DNA of 58,684 nt, taken from contig PGZD01000021.1 of NCBI GenBank assembly GCA_002843155.1, positions 1-58,684 on the forward strand, given 5' to 3'. Below the pieces are notes generated by a model that had not been told where the DNA came from, did no database searches, and saw only the letters and a list, made by a program, of their open reading frames with translations. Shown here in pieces: positions 9,002 through 19,910 of this stretch; the first letter of the stretch is position 1; each line of letters begins with the position of its first letter. Both the position numbers and the translations under genes were made by a program. The DNA comes from Gammaproteobacteria bacterium HGW-Gammaproteobacteria-3 (GTDB lineage: Bacteria > Pseudomonadota > Gammaproteobacteria > Methylococcales > Methylomonadaceae).

Positions 9002-10033
9002 TTAACGGTCAAAGTCGGCAAGGCTTGCCGGGAATTGCATAGTCATGCAATGCAGGCTGCCGTATTGATGAACGATGGGTTTGCAGGCTACGGCCATAAC
9101 TTCATGGTTCGAAAAACCCTGGCGCAGTTGTGTCAGAGCGTTTTCATCCATGGGATCATCATAGCAAGGCATCAGTACGGCGTCATTGATAATCAGAAAG
9201 TTGGCGTAGTTAGCCGGTAATCGTCGGCCGTCTTCGTCAAAAATTGGCTCGGGCAATGCCAGCGGTATCAGTTTATAAGGCTCGCCCGTTACCGTTCTGA
9301 AGGCTTGTAACTGGGCCTCCATGTATTTGAGGCTGGCATAATGTGCATCGGCAGGATTAGTGCTGGTGCTGTAGGCGATAGTGTCAGCATTGCAAAAGCG
9401 TGCGAGAGTGTCGATATGCGCGTCGGTATCGTCACCGGCCAGATGTTCCTGACTCAGCCACAAAACTCTTTTGGCGCCTAAATATTCCGACAATCTATGT
9501 TCGATGTCCTGTTGCGAGAGGCCGGGGTTTCTGTTCGGATTCAGCAGGCATTGCCGTGTTGTCAGCACAGTGCCCTGGCCGTCGCTTTCAATGCTGCCGC
9601 CTTCCAGAATCCAGTCAATATCAACCAAGTCCAGGCCCTGAAAAGACGGATGGTTCAGCAAAACATGATTCAGCGCGTCATCGGCTGCATGTGGATATTT
9701 ATTGCCCCAGCCGTTGAATTGAAAATTCAGCAATTGTGTTTTTCCGGCCTTTTCGACACTCAGGAATACGGTGTCACGCACCCAGATGTCGTTATAATCG
9801 GCGTGAATATAATGAATGCCGGCGCTGTCATTTTGCAGTAGTCGGGCAATATGTTGTTGATGCGCCGAGTCTTTGCAGACAATGATCAGCGTTTGATAAC
9901 GGTTGATAGTGTTGGCGATGACGCGATAGCTTTGTTCCACGGCGTCGAGGTGGCCGCCGAAATCGCCGGTTTTATGAGGCCAGGCGATCAGTACGGCGGC
10001 TTGTTTTTCCCATTCTGCGGGCAGACGAGTCAT
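9002..10033 (-). CDS. aguA: Agmatine deiminase
   Basis: This enzyme hydrolyses agmatine to N-carbamoylputrescine and ammonia. The 343-residue protein shows the peptidyl-arginine-deiminase fold signatures: NDIWVRDT, the conserved LEGGSIESDG block, the catalytic His region GDDTDAHIDTLARF, and the C-terminal nucleophile Cys in GSLHCMTMQFP. Its start overlaps the recN stop by four bases (ATGA), so the two are translationally coupled. It precedes aguB directly. Together with aguB it supplies putrescine independently of ornithine decarboxylase. Confidence 0.95.
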   Translation of the reverse strand: MTRLPAEWEKQAAVLIAWPHKTGDFGGHLDAVEQSYRVIANTINRYQTLIIVCKDSAHQQHIARLLQNDSAGIHYIHADYNDIWVRDTVFLSVEKAGKTQLLNFQFNGWGNKYPHAADDALNHVLLNHPSFQGLDLVDIDWILEGGSIESDGQGTVLTTRQCLLNPNRNPGLSQQDIEHRLSEYLGAKRVLWLSQEHLAGDDTDAHIDTLARFCNADTIAYSTSTNPADAHYASLKYMEAQLQAFRTVTGEPYKLIPLALPEPIFDEDGRRLPANYANFLIINDAVLMPCYDDPMDENALTQLRQGFSNHEVMAVACKPIVHQYGSLHCMTMQFPASLADFDR

Positions 10034-11745
10034 TGGTTTTGTTGTCCTGTGTTTGAGTCCCCAAGGTTTATCCCGGGAGTGGATTGAAACAGCATTTCTT
10101 TGGCGTGCGCCAAAGTGTTATTGGTAATCGTGACGCCGCCGAGCATCCGGGCGATTTCTTCGACACGTTCTTCGGTGCTTAAGTTTCTGACACTGGAGGC
10201 GGTGATGTCGGTTTGATTGCTTTTTGATACATATAAATGATGATGGGCCTGGGCGGCGACTTGCGGCAGGTGAGTGACGCACATGACCTGCCGGTCACGG
10301 CTCAAGGCCCGCAATTTTTGCCCGACTATTTCGGCAATGCCGCCGCCGATGCCGGAATCGACTTCGTCAAAAATCATCGTGGGCACGGTTTTGTCGCTGC
10401 TGGTGCTGACTTGAATGGCCAGGCTGATGCGCGACAATTCGCCGCCGGATGCGACTTTTGCCAAAGGTTTGGGCGGCAGGCCGGGATTGGCGCTGACCAG
10501 AAATTCCACCTTGTCCTGGCCGAAAGCGCGCGGCGTAGCAGCATCAAGAGGCGTGATGTGCACGATAAATTCGCCCTGCGGCATGCCCAGTTCCTTGATC
10601 ATGTCGGAAATCTGTCGCTGCAGTTTGCTTCCGCCCGCGCTGCGCTGTCGGCTCAATTGCCCGGCCACTTGCCGGTATTGTGTCAACTGGCTTTGGACTT
10701 GCGCGCTTAAGGCTTCGAGCTGTTCACTGCCGTGACTCAGGTTGCCCAGTTCCAGCTCAAGCTGCGCGAACAATTCGGGCAATTGTTCGGGCGGCACATG
10801 ATGCTTGCGGCTGAGCGCCTGAATAATGCCGATCTGGTTTTCCAGCCATTGCAGGCGTTCAGGGTCCGCTTCCAGGGCATTGAGATAACGGCGCAATTGC
10901 TGGGCGCCTTCTTCGATTTGAATCTGTGCTTCGGTCAGCAGCGAGGTAATGGCGTTTAAATCGGGCGCATACCGGGTCAAATCGGTCAAAGCGTTAATGC
11001 TGCGTTGAAGCTGTTGGTTAAGCGACTGCTCTTCGGCTTCGTGGAGCCGTTCCAGTTGCTGATGGCCGTTGCTTAAAATTTCACCCAAATGCGCCAGCGT
11101 GCGATGTTCTTCCGTCAGTTCGGCATAGTTGAAATGTTCAAGAGCGAGTTGTCCGAGTTCCTCGATTTGAAAACGCAGCAATTCTTCCCGTTCCTCGCGA
11201 TTGGTGCAGGCCTCGCGCAAGGCAGCCAGTTTCCGGTTGCTGTCATGCCATTGCTGATAATGCTGGTTGAGTGTGTCCAGTAATGCCTGGTTTTTGCTGT
11301 AGTCGTCCAACAGACGACGTTGTTCGTCGCCGTTCAACAAGGTCAGGTGCGCGTGCTGGCCATGAATTTCGACCAGTTTTTCACTCAATGACTGCAAGGA
11401 CTGCAACGTTACCGGGCGGTTGTTGATATAGGCTTTGGAGCGCCCGTCCTGATTGATGATGCGCCGGATCAGGCAGTGCCGGTCGTCATCCAGCTCCTGT
11501 TCGGCCAGCCAGGCTTTTGCCAGCGGGGCATCGGTTAAATCGAATTCAAGGTTGACTTCCGCACGCTTGCAGTTGGGCCGGACATAGCCGGAATCGGCGC
11601 GGTCACCCAGGGCCAGCCCCAAGGCCGTCAGTAAAATCGATTTACCGGCGCCGGTTTCGCCGGTCAGTACCGACATGCCGCAGTCAAGATCAAGATCGAG
11701 CGCCTTGACGACGGCCAGATCGTTAATAGAGAGATTTAATAACAT
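10030..11745 (-). CDS. recN: DNA repair protein RecN
   Basis: RecN is an SMC-like ATPase acting early in double-strand-break repair. The 571-residue protein has an N-terminal head with Walker A GETGAGKSI, two antiparallel coiled-coil arms rich in Gln/Leu/Glu, and a C-terminal head with the signature SGGELSRISLAIQ and Walker B MIFDEVDSGIGG. An in-frame ATG at 11775 gives 10 extra residues inside nadK. I prefer 11745 because MLLNLSINDLAVV matches the family start and lies 5 bases after the nadK stop. I see no clear LexA box, and transcription probably comes from upstream of nadK. Confidence 0.96.
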   Translation of the reverse strand: MLLNLSINDLAVVKALDLDLDCGMSVLTGETGAGKSILLTALGLALGDRADSGYVRPNCKRAEVNLEFDLTDAPLAKAWLAEQELDDDRHCLIRRIINQDGRSKAYINNRPVTLQSLQSLSEKLVEIHGQHAHLTLLNGDEQRRLLDDYSKNQALLDTLNQHYQQWHDSNRKLAALREACTNREEREELLRFQIEELGQLALEHFNYAELTEEHRTLAHLGEILSNGHQQLERLHEAEEQSLNQQLQRSINALTDLTRYAPDLNAITSLLTEAQIQIEEGAQQLRRYLNALEADPERLQWLENQIGIIQALSRKHHVPPEQLPELFAQLELELGNLSHGSEQLEALSAQVQSQLTQYRQVAGQLSRQRSAGGSKLQRQISDMIKELGMPQGEFIVHITPLDAATPRAFGQDKVEFLVSANPGLPPKPLAKVASGGELSRISLAIQVSTSSDKTVPTMIFDEVDSGIGGGIAEIVGQKLRALSRDRQVMCVTHLPQVAAQAHHHLYVSKSNQTDITASSVRNLSTEERVEEIARMLGGVTITNNTLAHAKEMLFQSTPGINLGDSNTGQQNQ

Positions 11746-11750
11746 GGTGT

Positions 11751-12635
11751 TTAGTTGGGGTAACCTGTGCTCCAATTGAGCTTTTTCCTCAGGATATCAA
11801 AGAAGTCATGGTCTTCCGGATGCAGAATTCTAATCGGTTTTGGATCTTTTTTAATCAAAATCTTGTCGCTGATCAGCACTTCGGGAATTTCAAGGTGGTC
11901 ACAAGTGACCAGAGCATTGATTTGCTTGGTTTGGCAAAAACTGATTTCAATTTCGACCGCATCATCGAGCACGATGGATCGGTTGCTCAAGGTATGAGGA
12001 TTGAGCGGCACCAGTACCAGCACCGGCAGGGAAGGGTGCAGTATGGGGCCACCGGCCGATAGCGAATAGGCGGTCGAACCGGTGGGTGTTGACACGATCA
12101 AGCCGTCCGAGCGCTGCGAGTTTAAATAAACGCCGTCGATGTGAGTCACGATTTCAATCATGCTGGGCGTTACCCAGCGATGGATGACGACTTCGTTGAC
12201 TGCGGTTTGTTCGTGGATGACAGTGTTGTCGCGGATGATTTTGGCGCGCAGCAAATAACGCTTTTCTTCGCGGTAACGGCCTTCCAATATATCATTCAGA
12301 TTGGTCAGCAAGTATTCGGGCGAAATATCGACCAGAAATCCGAGGCGCCCCAGGTTGATGCCGATCAAGGGAATATCCCAAGCGGCGACAGCCCGCGCGG
12401 CGGCAAGAAAAGTACCGTCGCCGCCCGCAGTGATCACCAGGTCGCAATAGTGCCCCAGGTCGTTGATGGCGCAAGGCTTGGCCAGTTGTTTCGGGATGAA
12501 CGCCGCACTTTGTAAGTCGATTAATACGGTATATTGATTGCGAACCAAGTAGTCGCAAAGATGGCCGAGCGTTTCGGCAATATCGGGATCGCTGTATTTA
12601 CCGATAATACCAATGGTTTTAAAAGGCTTTTGCAT
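11751..12635 (-). CDS. nadK: NAD kinase
   Basis: It phosphorylates NAD to NADP. The 294-residue protein carries the diagnostic GGDGTFL motif, the NEVVIHR segment and the GSTAYSLSAGGPILHP loop that binds the nicotinamide ribose and diphosphate. It is first in nadK-recN-aguA-aguB (minus) and divergent from hrcA. The nadK-recN adjacency next to the hrcA/dnaK block is a common gammaproteobacterial arrangement, although the polyamine genes behind recN are less usual. Confidence 0.97.
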   Translation of the reverse strand: MQKPFKTIGIIGKYSDPDIAETLGHLCDYLVRNQYTVLIDLQSAAFIPKQLAKPCAINDLGHYCDLVITAGGDGTFLAAARAVAAWDIPLIGINLGRLGFLVDISPEYLLTNLNDILEGRYREEKRYLLRAKIIRDNTVIHEQTAVNEVVIHRWVTPSMIEIVTHIDGVYLNSQRSDGLIVSTPTGSTAYSLSAGGPILHPSLPVLVLVPLNPHTLSNRSIVLDDAVEIEISFCQTKQINALVTCDHLEIPEVLISDKILIKKDPKPIRILHPEDHDFFDILRKKLNWSTGYPN

Positions 12636-12747
12636 TGTTCAGTACGCCATGAAAGTAATAGCCGGATTATACAAAATTAAATGCCTGGCGGGTGGTTATC
12701 GCAAAAAAACGCTCAACCCGGCAGGGCCGAGCTTCTGTTGGGATGCC

Positions 12748-12776
12748 TTGACAAGCAAGGGCGTAACTGCTAACTT
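12748..12776 (+). promoter_or_regulatory. Sigma-70-type promoter of the hrcA operon
   Basis: TTGACA at 12748-12753 and TAACTT at 12771-12776 are separated by the ideal 17 bases. Initiation is predicted near 12783, exactly at the left edge of the CIRCE operator, so bound HrcA would block this promoter. Confidence 0.75.
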
Positions 12777-12782
12777 GCGCGC

Positions 12783-12809
12783 CTGGCACTCCCTTGATGA
12801 GAGTGCTAA
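12783..12809. promoter_or_regulatory. CIRCE operator (HrcA-binding site)
   Basis: Half-sites CTGGCACTC (12783-12791) and GAGTGCTAA (12801-12809) are separated by 9 bases. Against the CIRCE consensus (TTAGCACTC, 9 bases, GAGTGCTAA) the right arm is perfect and the left arm differs at two or three positions. It sits between the promoter and hrcA, so hrcA and the downstream chaperone genes are likely autorepressed by HrcA. Confidence 0.9.
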
Positions 12810-12824
12810 ATCAGTGGCTTAGAG

Positions 12825-13886
12825 GTGCGTGTGAAACAGGGTCAGGTGTTAAATGAAAGATCGCTGCAATTATTAAAAACCCTGGTTGAGCGTTATATTC
12901 ATGATGGCCAGCCGGTAGGTTCGCGACTGTTGGCCAAGGATTCGGCATTGAATTTAAGTCCGGCCACGATCCGCAATGTCATGGCCGATCTCGAAGATCT
13001 GGGGCTGGTACATTCGCCCCATACTTCGGCCGGACGGGTGCCGACGGTGAGCGGTTATCGCTTGTTTGTCGATACGCTGCTGACCGTCAAGCCGCTGGAA
13101 TTATCCGAATTGAGCTTACTGCGAAAAAGTTTGGGAGACACTGGAAATGTCAATGAAGTCATTGGCATCGCCTCTAAATTATTGTCGGAAGTCTCTCACA
13201 TGGCGGGCGTGGTCACGCTGCCCAAAAGAGAATTGGTAAGCTTGCGCCATATCGAGTTTCTGCCGCTTGCCAATACCCGCGTTTTAGCTATTTTTGTCAC
13301 CAACGAGCAGGAAGTCCATAACAAGATCATTCATACCGCCCGGCAGTTCAGCGCCTCGGAATTGCAACAAGCCGCCAATTATCTGAATTCGATTTATGCA
13401 GGACGCAGTTTGGCCGCTGTCAGGGCGCAAGTTATCAAGGAATTGCGGGATACCCAGGAAAAAATGAACAAGGAAATGCTCGAAGCGGTGCAAATAGCCA
13501 GTCTGGCCCTGGATGAAAATAACGCCAAAGAAGATTATGTGCTCAGCGGGGAAACCAATCTGATGGGATTTTCCGAGCTGGCGGATATGGAGCGCCTGAA
13601 GCAACTGTTCGACGCTTTCACCCAGAAGCGCGGCATCATTCATTTATTGGACCAATGCCTGAGTGCCGAAGGTGTGCAAATATTTATCGGTGAAGAATCC
13701 GGTTATCACGCATTCGAGCGCTGTAGTCTGGTGACTAAATCCTATACCATCGATGACGAAGTGGTCGGTGTGCTCGGTGTGATAGGGCCCACCCGCATGG
13801 CTTATGAAAAAGTCATTCCTTTTGTCGATGTGACCGCAAAATTATTGAGTGCGGCCTTGAATCCCAAATCATCGTCCCCATCTTAA
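12825..13886 (+). CDS. hrcA: Heat-inducible transcription repressor HrcA
   Basis: HrcA represses heat-shock operons through CIRCE. The 353-residue protein has an N-terminal winged helix ([20 protein letters not shown], then [18 protein letters not shown]) with the following family block HTSAGRVPT, and a GAF-like dimerisation domain ending in [19 protein letters not shown]. Two GTG starts are possible. The one at 12831 has AGAGG five bases upstream, so the true protein may be two residues shorter than the coordinates given. It heads hrcA-grpE-dnaK-dnaJ-dapB and carries its own operator just upstream. Confidence 0.96.
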   Translation: MRVKQGQVLNERSLQLLKTLVERYIHDGQPVGSRLLAKDSALNLSPATIRNVMADLEDLGLVHSPHTSAGRVPTVSGYRLFVDTLLTVKPLELSELSLLRKSLGDTGNVNEVIGIASKLLSEVSHMAGVVTLPKRELVSLRHIEFLPLANTRVLAIFVTNEQEVHNKIIHTARQFSASELQQAANYLNSIYAGRSLAAVRAQVIKELRDTQEKMNKEMLEAVQIASLALDENNAKEDYVLSGETNLMGFSELADMERLKQLFDAFTQKRGIIHLLDQCLSAEGVQIFIGEESGYHAFERCSLVTKSYTIDDEVVGVLGVIGPTRMAYEKVIPFVDVTAKLLSAALNPKSSSPS

Positions 13887-13944
13887 AAAAACTTTTCCGG
13901 CCGTAATGGCACGGAATACTTTTAACCAAATCCGGAGTTTAAAG

Positions 13945-14592
13945 ATGACTAAAGATCAGGAGCTACCTGAGCCGACGCAGGATGAGCAACTTGATGCGAC
14001 ACCGGCGGAAACGTGCGCGACCGCTGAAAATGCTGCCGAACAAGCAGACAACGAAGCGGAACCGGAAACCGAAGCCTTGATAGCGGAGTTGACCCAAAAA
14101 TTGCAGCAGGCCGAACAAAAAGCTAATGAAAACTGGGATAAAGCCGTGCGCATGCAGGCGGAAATGGAGAACCTGAAAAAAAGGACGCAAAAAGACCTGG
14201 AAGGCGCGCATAAATTTGCGCTTGAAGGGTTTACCAAAGAACTGCTGCCGGTAATCGACAGTCTTGAGCTGGGTCTTAAAGCTGCAACCGGTGATAGCGA
14301 GGAAGTGAAAAAATTCCGCGAAGGCAGTGAATTGACACTGAAACAATTTGCCGCCGCGTTCACAAAATATAATATTGAAGTGCTCGACCCGCTCGGGCAG
14401 CCTTTCAATCCCGAATTGCACCAGGCCATGGCGATGCAGCCAAGTGCCGAAGTTCAGCCCAATACCGTGCTCAATGTCTTTCAGAAAGGTTATACCCTGA
14501 ACGGACGTTTGTTGCGCCCGGCCATGGTCGTGGTGGCCAGACAGCAGGAAAAACCGGCACCGGAAACGCCAAAAATTGATGAGCAGGCTTGA
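13945..14592 (+). CDS. grpE: GrpE nucleotide exchange factor
   Basis: GrpE dimers release ADP from DnaK. The 215-residue protein has an acidic, disordered N terminus (about 1-50), a long coiled coil ([20 protein letters not shown], continuing to about 110) and the C-terminal beta-wing domain with the family segment [16 protein letters not shown]. The ATG at 13945 is preferred over 13906 because it has GGAG seven bases upstream. It lies between hrcA and dnaK as in the classical CIRCE operon. Confidence 0.95.
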   Translation: MTKDQELPEPTQDEQLDATPAETCATAENAAEQADNEAEPETEALIAELTQKLQQAEQKANENWDKAVRMQAEMENLKKRTQKDLEGAHKFALEGFTKELLPVIDSLELGLKAATGDSEEVKKFREGSELTLKQFAAAFTKYNIEVLDPLGQPFNPELHQAMAMQPSAEVQPNTVLNVFQKGYTLNGRLLRPAMVVVARQQEKPAPETPKIDEQA

Positions 14593-14659
14593 ATACAATC
14601 AATCAGCCCACATATCGGTAATAACTTTTTAATAAACCAATTCAAGCCTGGAGAATTCA

Positions 14660-16588
14660 ATGGGTAAAATCATAGGTATAGACTTAGGAACAACTAACTC
14701 GTGTGTGGCGGTACTGGAAAACGGTGTTGCCAGAGTCATCGAAAACAGCGAAGGGGCACGCACCACGCCCTCCATCATTGCTTTTACCAAAGACGATGAG
14801 GTTTTGGTCGGTCAGTCGGCCAAGCGGCAGGCGGTCACCAATCCCGAAAACACCTTGTTTGCCATCAAGCGTTTGATCGGCCGTCGTTTCAAAGATGATG
14901 TCGTGCAAAAAGACATCAAAATGGTGCCCTATAAAATTGTCGCGGCGGACAATGGCGATGCCTGGGTTGAATGTCATGGCAAAAAAATGGCGGCGCCGGA
15001 AATTTCATCCCGGGTTTTGATGAAATTGAAAAAAGACGCCGAAGCCTATCTGGGCGAAGAAGTCACTGAGGCGGTGATTACCGTTCCCGCCTACTTCAAC
15101 GATTCGCAGCGGCAAGCGACCAAAGACGCAGGCCGTATCGCGGGACTGGAAGTCAAACGCATTATCAATGAACCGACTGCGGCGGCTCTGGCTTTTGGCA
15201 TGGACAAGCCCAAAGGCGATATGAAAATCGCCGTGTATGATTTGGGCGGCGGTACTTTCGATATTTCGATTATAGAAATCGCCGAAATCGAGGGCGAGCA
15301 CCAGTTTGAAGTGCTGTCAACCAATGGCGACACTTTCCTCGGCGGCGAGGATTTCGATTTGAGAATCATCGATTTTCTGGCGGCCGAGTTCAAAAAAGAC
15401 AACGGCATCGATCTGCATCATGACCCGTTGGCATTGCAGCGTCTGAAAGAAGCTGCGGAGAAAGCCAAAATCGAGCTGTCTTCATCGCAACAAACGGATG
15501 TCAATCTGCCTTATGTAACAGCCGATGCGACCGGCCCCAAACATTTGAATGTCAAGTTGACACGCGCCAAGCTGGAAGCCCTGGTGGATGATTTGATCGA
15601 TAAAACCAAAGGCCCGTGTCTGATGGCCCTGAAAGACGCCGGTGTGTCTGCGTCCGACATCGATGATGTCATTCTGGTCGGCGGCCAAAGCCGTATGCCT
15701 AAAGTGCAGGAATTTGTCAAATCGATTTTCGGCAAGGAAGCGCGCAAGGATGTCAATCCGGATGAAGCCGTCGCTTTGGGCGCGGCCATTCAGGCGGGCG
15801 TTTTGGGCGGCGACGTTAAAGACGTGTTATTGCTGGATGTCACGCCGTTGTCTCTGGGGATTGAAACCATGGGCGGCGTCATGACCAAGCTGATCGAGAA
15901 AAACACCACGATTCCGACCAATGCCGCGCAGGTTTTTTCCACTGCGGAAGACAACCAGACGGCGGTCACTATTCATGTGTTGCAGGGTGAGCGGGAAGTG
16001 GCCAGCGGTAATAAATCGCTGGGGCGTTTTGATCTGGCCGATATTCCACCGGCAAGGCGCGGCGTTCCGCAAATTGAAGTGACTTTCGATATCGACGCCA
16101 ACGGCATTTTGAATGTGTCGGCGAAAGACAAGGCGACCGGCAAAAAACAATCGATTGTCATCAAGGCGTCCAGCGGCCTTTCCGATGACGAAGTCGAGCG
16201 TATGATCAAAGATGCCGAAGCCCATGCCGATGAAGACCGTAAAGTCACTGAATTGGTGGGTGCGCGCAATCATGCGGAAAGCATCATCAATGCCACCGAA
16301 AAATCCTTGCAGGAGTTGGGCGACCAGGTTGGCGGAGATGAAAAATCCGGCATTGAAAAAGCCGTGACCGAGTTGAAAGAGGCTATCAAAAACGCAGATA
16401 AAGATGTCATCGAGGCCAAAACCAATGCTCTGACCGAATTATCCGGTAAACTGGCCGAACGCGTGTACGCGCAAAAAGCCGAAGCCGAGGCGGGCGCCGA
16501 TGAAAAAGCATCGGCACACGCCTCGTCCGCAACCGATGATGGCGTTGTCGATGCCGAGTTTGAAGAAGTCAAGGACGACAAAAAATAA
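14660..16588 (+). CDS. dnaK: Chaperone DnaK (Hsp70)
   Basis: This ATP-driven cytosolic chaperone has 642 residues, the normal length. The nucleotide-binding domain shows [48 protein letters not shown] and [11 protein letters not shown]. The linker [19 protein letters not shown], the beta-sandwich and the helical lid follow. The C terminus ends in the usual acidic [10 protein letters not shown]. The start has GGAG upstream. It is the housekeeping Hsp70, in contrast to the two divergent Hsp70-like proteins at 32-37 kb. Confidence 0.99.
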   Translation: MGKIIGIDLGTTNSCVAVLENGVARVIENSEGARTTPSIIAFTKDDEVLVGQSAKRQAVTNPENTLFAIKRLIGRRFKDDVVQKDIKMVPYKIVAADNGDAWVECHGKKMAAPEISSRVLMKLKKDAEAYLGEEVTEAVITVPAYFNDSQRQATKDAGRIAGLEVKRIINEPTAAALAFGMDKPKGDMKIAVYDLGGGTFDISIIEIAEIEGEHQFEVLSTNGDTFLGGEDFDLRIIDFLAAEFKKDNGIDLHHDPLALQRLKEAAEKAKIELSSSQQTDVNLPYVTADATGPKHLNVKLTRAKLEALVDDLIDKTKGPCLMALKDAGVSASDIDDVILVGGQSRMPKVQEFVKSIFGKEARKDVNPDEAVALGAAIQAGVLGGDVKDVLLLDVTPLSLGIETMGGVMTKLIEKNTTIPTNAAQVFSTAEDNQTAVTIHVLQGEREVASGNKSLGRFDLADIPPARRGVPQIEVTFDIDANGILNVSAKDKATGKKQSIVIKASSGLSDDEVERMIKDAEAHADEDRKVTELVGARNHAESIINATEKSLQELGDQVGGDEKSGIEKAVTELKEAIKNADKDVIEAKTNALTELSGKLAERVYAQKAEAEAGADEKASAHASSATDDGVVDAEFEEVKDDKK

Positions 16589-16599
16589 GTCTGTCGGAT

Positions 16600-16649
16600 A
16601 GGGGCGTTTGTGTGCTTGCAGGATTTTTTGCAGCCACAAAAACGCCCCT
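16600..16649 (+). promoter_or_regulatory. Intercistronic hairpin between dnaK and dnaJ
   Basis: AGGGGCGTTTGTG (from 16600) can pair with CACAAAAACGCCCCT (to 16649) with a small bulge. The loop itself contains a shorter TGCAGG/TTGCA-type stem. No T-run follows, so this is more likely an mRNA stability or processing element, or a partial attenuator, that sets a lower dnaJ level. Confidence 0.5.
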
Positions 16650-16705
16650 GTCTGGCATTATTCATGGCAAATAATTGCTGGAAAACTATTCACCTATAAC
16701 AAGAA

Positions 16706-18645
<1,940 letters not shown>

Positions 18646-18673
18646 ATGGGTGTTTTTTCCTGCAAGCCTGAAA

Positions 18674-18712
18674 GATTTCATCCGCAGATTGCGCAGATTT
18701 CCGCTGATTTGG
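18674..18712. repeat. Short intergenic repeat-like stretch
   Basis: The stretch around TTTCATCCGCAGATTGCGCA matches a sequence type I have met many times between genes of diverse bacteria. It lies just beyond dapB and marks the start of the accessory zone 18646-19000, which contains no gene. Confidence 0.3.
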
Positions 18713-18734
18713 CTTTATTTTTTGGGTGATTATC

Positions 18735-18830
18735 CATAGATGGACTCCTCGTTTATTGCAAGAAAAGTTTTCTCACTTGATGTCACCAGCAGAGATCATG
18801 ATTGCAGCCATATATCCGGCCTCTTAATAG
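18735..18830 (-). repeat. Dispersed ~95-bp repeat, copy B
   Basis: Read on the minus strand it matches positions 1-100: the block from GAGGCCGGATATATGGCTGC through GATCTCTG and the end GAGGAGTCCATCTATG are shared, with a diverged middle. See copy A. Confidence 0.6.
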
Positions 18831-19000
18831 AGGTTTTTATACCTCAGGACTCCTGATGAATCTATCCGCGCACTTTCACCTCAACCACCCTAACGGTTTC
18901 TGAAGAACCTCTGGATTCGACGGGTTATGAAAGCACCGGTCTGACCTGTTTTTGTCATCAAAGGGTGGTTCTGGTATGCGAGTTTTGCAGCAATAAGTAG

Positions 19001-19086
19001 TGTTAACAATCACATGCACTCGGACAACAAAAAGCGCCGCTCCTCGTCGCTCTGCTTTTTGCTGCCGGTGATGTGAGGCGTTGTGT
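19001..19086 (-). repeat. attC-like integron recombination site
   Basis: This imperfect palindrome of about 86 bases lies directly beyond the yoeB stop. Its outer arms ATCACATGCACTCGGACA and TGCCGGTGATGTGAGGCGTT pair with unpaired bulges, as in attC sites, and the inner arms AAAAAGCGCCGC and GCTTTTTGC also pair. The end GGCGTTGTGT and the opposite TGTTAAC approximate the R' and R'' boxes (GTTRRRY/RYYYAAC) without matching them exactly. The position at the 3' end of a toxin-antitoxin gene pair is where a cassette attC should be. Confidence 0.6.
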
Positions 19087-19089
19087 GTT

Positions 19090-19344
19090 TTAGTAGTGGT
19101 AGCGGAGCTGGGCAATTAAGAGATTGTTATCGGTCACTTTGTAAACAATTCTATGTTCATCGTTAATGCGTCTTGACCAATAACCGGAGAGGCTATGTTT
19201 TAAAGGCTCTGGTTTACCAATACCTTCAAAGGGATCGCGCTGAATATCCTTAATTAATGTATTAATCCTTTTTAAAATAGTTTTATCAGTTTTTTGCCAA
19301 TATAAGTAATTATCCCAAGCCTTGGAGGAAAATATGAGCGTCAT
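19090..19344 (-). CDS. yoeB: YoeB-family mRNA interferase toxin
   Basis: YoeB is a ribosome-dependent endoribonuclease that cleaves mRNA in the A site. The 84-residue length equals the family. The conserved C-terminal core is present: GKPEPLKHSLSGYWSRRINDEHRIVYKV in outline (catalytic Glu and Arg), ending with the family RYHY (catalytic His83-Tyr84). Its start overlaps the antitoxin stop by four bases (ATGA). It sits between two attC-like sites and fits a toxin-antitoxin gene cassette. Confidence 0.95.
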   Translation of the reverse strand: MTLIFSSKAWDNYLYWQKTDKTILKRINTLIKDIQRDPFEGIGKPEPLKHSLSGYWSRRINDEHRIVYKVTDNNLLIAQLRYHY

Positions 19345-19592
19345 TCAATTAATTCTCGTTCAATACCTTTTCCTTCTTCAAGTTCGGCTATAGACTCGAG
19401 TAAATGTCGGGCATTAACAGGAGAACGTAGAAGATATGATGTTTCTTCCATAGCTTGGTAGTCTTCTAAAGAAATCATTACTACAGGAGGCTCTCGTTTT
19501 CGTGTAATAATCACCGGGGCATGGTCATTACAAACTTTTTCCATTGTTTTAGCCAAATTTGCGCGGGCAGCGGTGTAGCTTATCGCATCCAT
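19341..19592 (-). CDS. yefM: YefM-family antitoxin
   Basis: This 83-residue Phd/YefM antitoxin neutralises YoeB and autorepresses the operon. The N-terminal DNA-binding and dimerisation domain has the family features MDAISYTAARANLAKTMEKV and VIITRKREPPVVMISLEDYQ. The C-terminal tail (ESIAELEEGKGIERELIE) should wrap the toxin. It is first in the operon, and a promoter with an overlapping operator is visible upstream. Confidence 0.95.
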   Translation of the reverse strand: MDAISYTAARANLAKTMEKVCNDHAPVIITRKREPPVVMISLEDYQAMEETSYLLRSPVNARHLLESIAELEEGKGIERELIE

Positions 19593-19613
19593 AGGAACCT
19601 CATTAAATTAATA

Positions 19614-19663
19614 GGTACAGTTTCAAGTACAATTAGTATAATCACACATAACAATCGCGTCAA
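19614..19663 (-). promoter_or_regulatory. yefM-yoeB promoter and operator
   Basis: On the minus strand, TTGACG (19663-19658) and TATACT (19640-19635) are spaced by 17 bases. Just downstream lies an imperfect palindrome with two GTAC cores (GGTACAGTTTCAAGTACAA, 19614-19632). This matches the GTAC-containing operator type bound by YefM. The operator covers the initiation region, consistent with autorepression. Confidence 0.7.
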
Positions 19664-19672
19664 TTCAGGTGA

Positions 19673-19735
19673 CCTAAAGCGTAGTTCGCTAGCGTTCACG
19701 GCACTTCAAGCCGCCGGTTACGCGAAGCGTTAGAT
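19673..19735. repeat. Second attC-like site
   Basis: CCTAAAGCGTAGTTCGC at the left and GCGAAGCGTTAGAT at the right form an imperfect inverted repeat. The right end holds a perfect R'-type GTTAGAT (GTTRRRY), and an inner CGGCACTTCAAGCCG hairpin is present. The left box departs from RYYYAAC (CCTAAAG). It is about 63 bases long, in the attC size range. With the site at 19001-19086 it brackets yefM-yoeB. Confidence 0.45.
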
Positions 19736-19780
19736 TTTTACATGAACCGGAAATCAGAGTGATATGGATGGTTTGAAAAC

Positions 19781-19910
19781 ATGAAAACTAAGTACGAATG
19801 GTATTTTTCAACCTACAGACGATGAAATTAAGTCTATTTGGAGTGTTGGACTACTAACAGTGGATGCTAACGCAGTACTTGATTTGTATCGTTATCACAT
19901 CAGTACGATC
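19781..19910 (+). pseudogene. Truncated, frameshifted PIN-like (DUF4935) gene
   Basis: From 19797 the frame reads FQPTDDEIKSIWSVGLL followed by TVDANAVLDLYRYHIST. This resembles the N terminus of PIN-like DUF4935 proteins, in which the first acidic residue after TVD helps bind metal. The start MKTKY (ATG at 19781) is in another frame, so there is one frameshift. Resemblance stops at about 19905, where an integrase fragment begins. It is a dead remnant, probably of a former cassette. Confidence 0.55.

Noticed and set aside
10237-10710. 157-codon frame opposite recN
   Set aside because: Lies wholly within recN on the other strand with no recognisable domain or ribosome-binding site.
13963-14598. 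211-codon open frame antisense to grpE
   Set aside because: It mirrors the grpE coding sequence, has no family character, and the sense strand is an unmistakable GrpE; a shadow frame.
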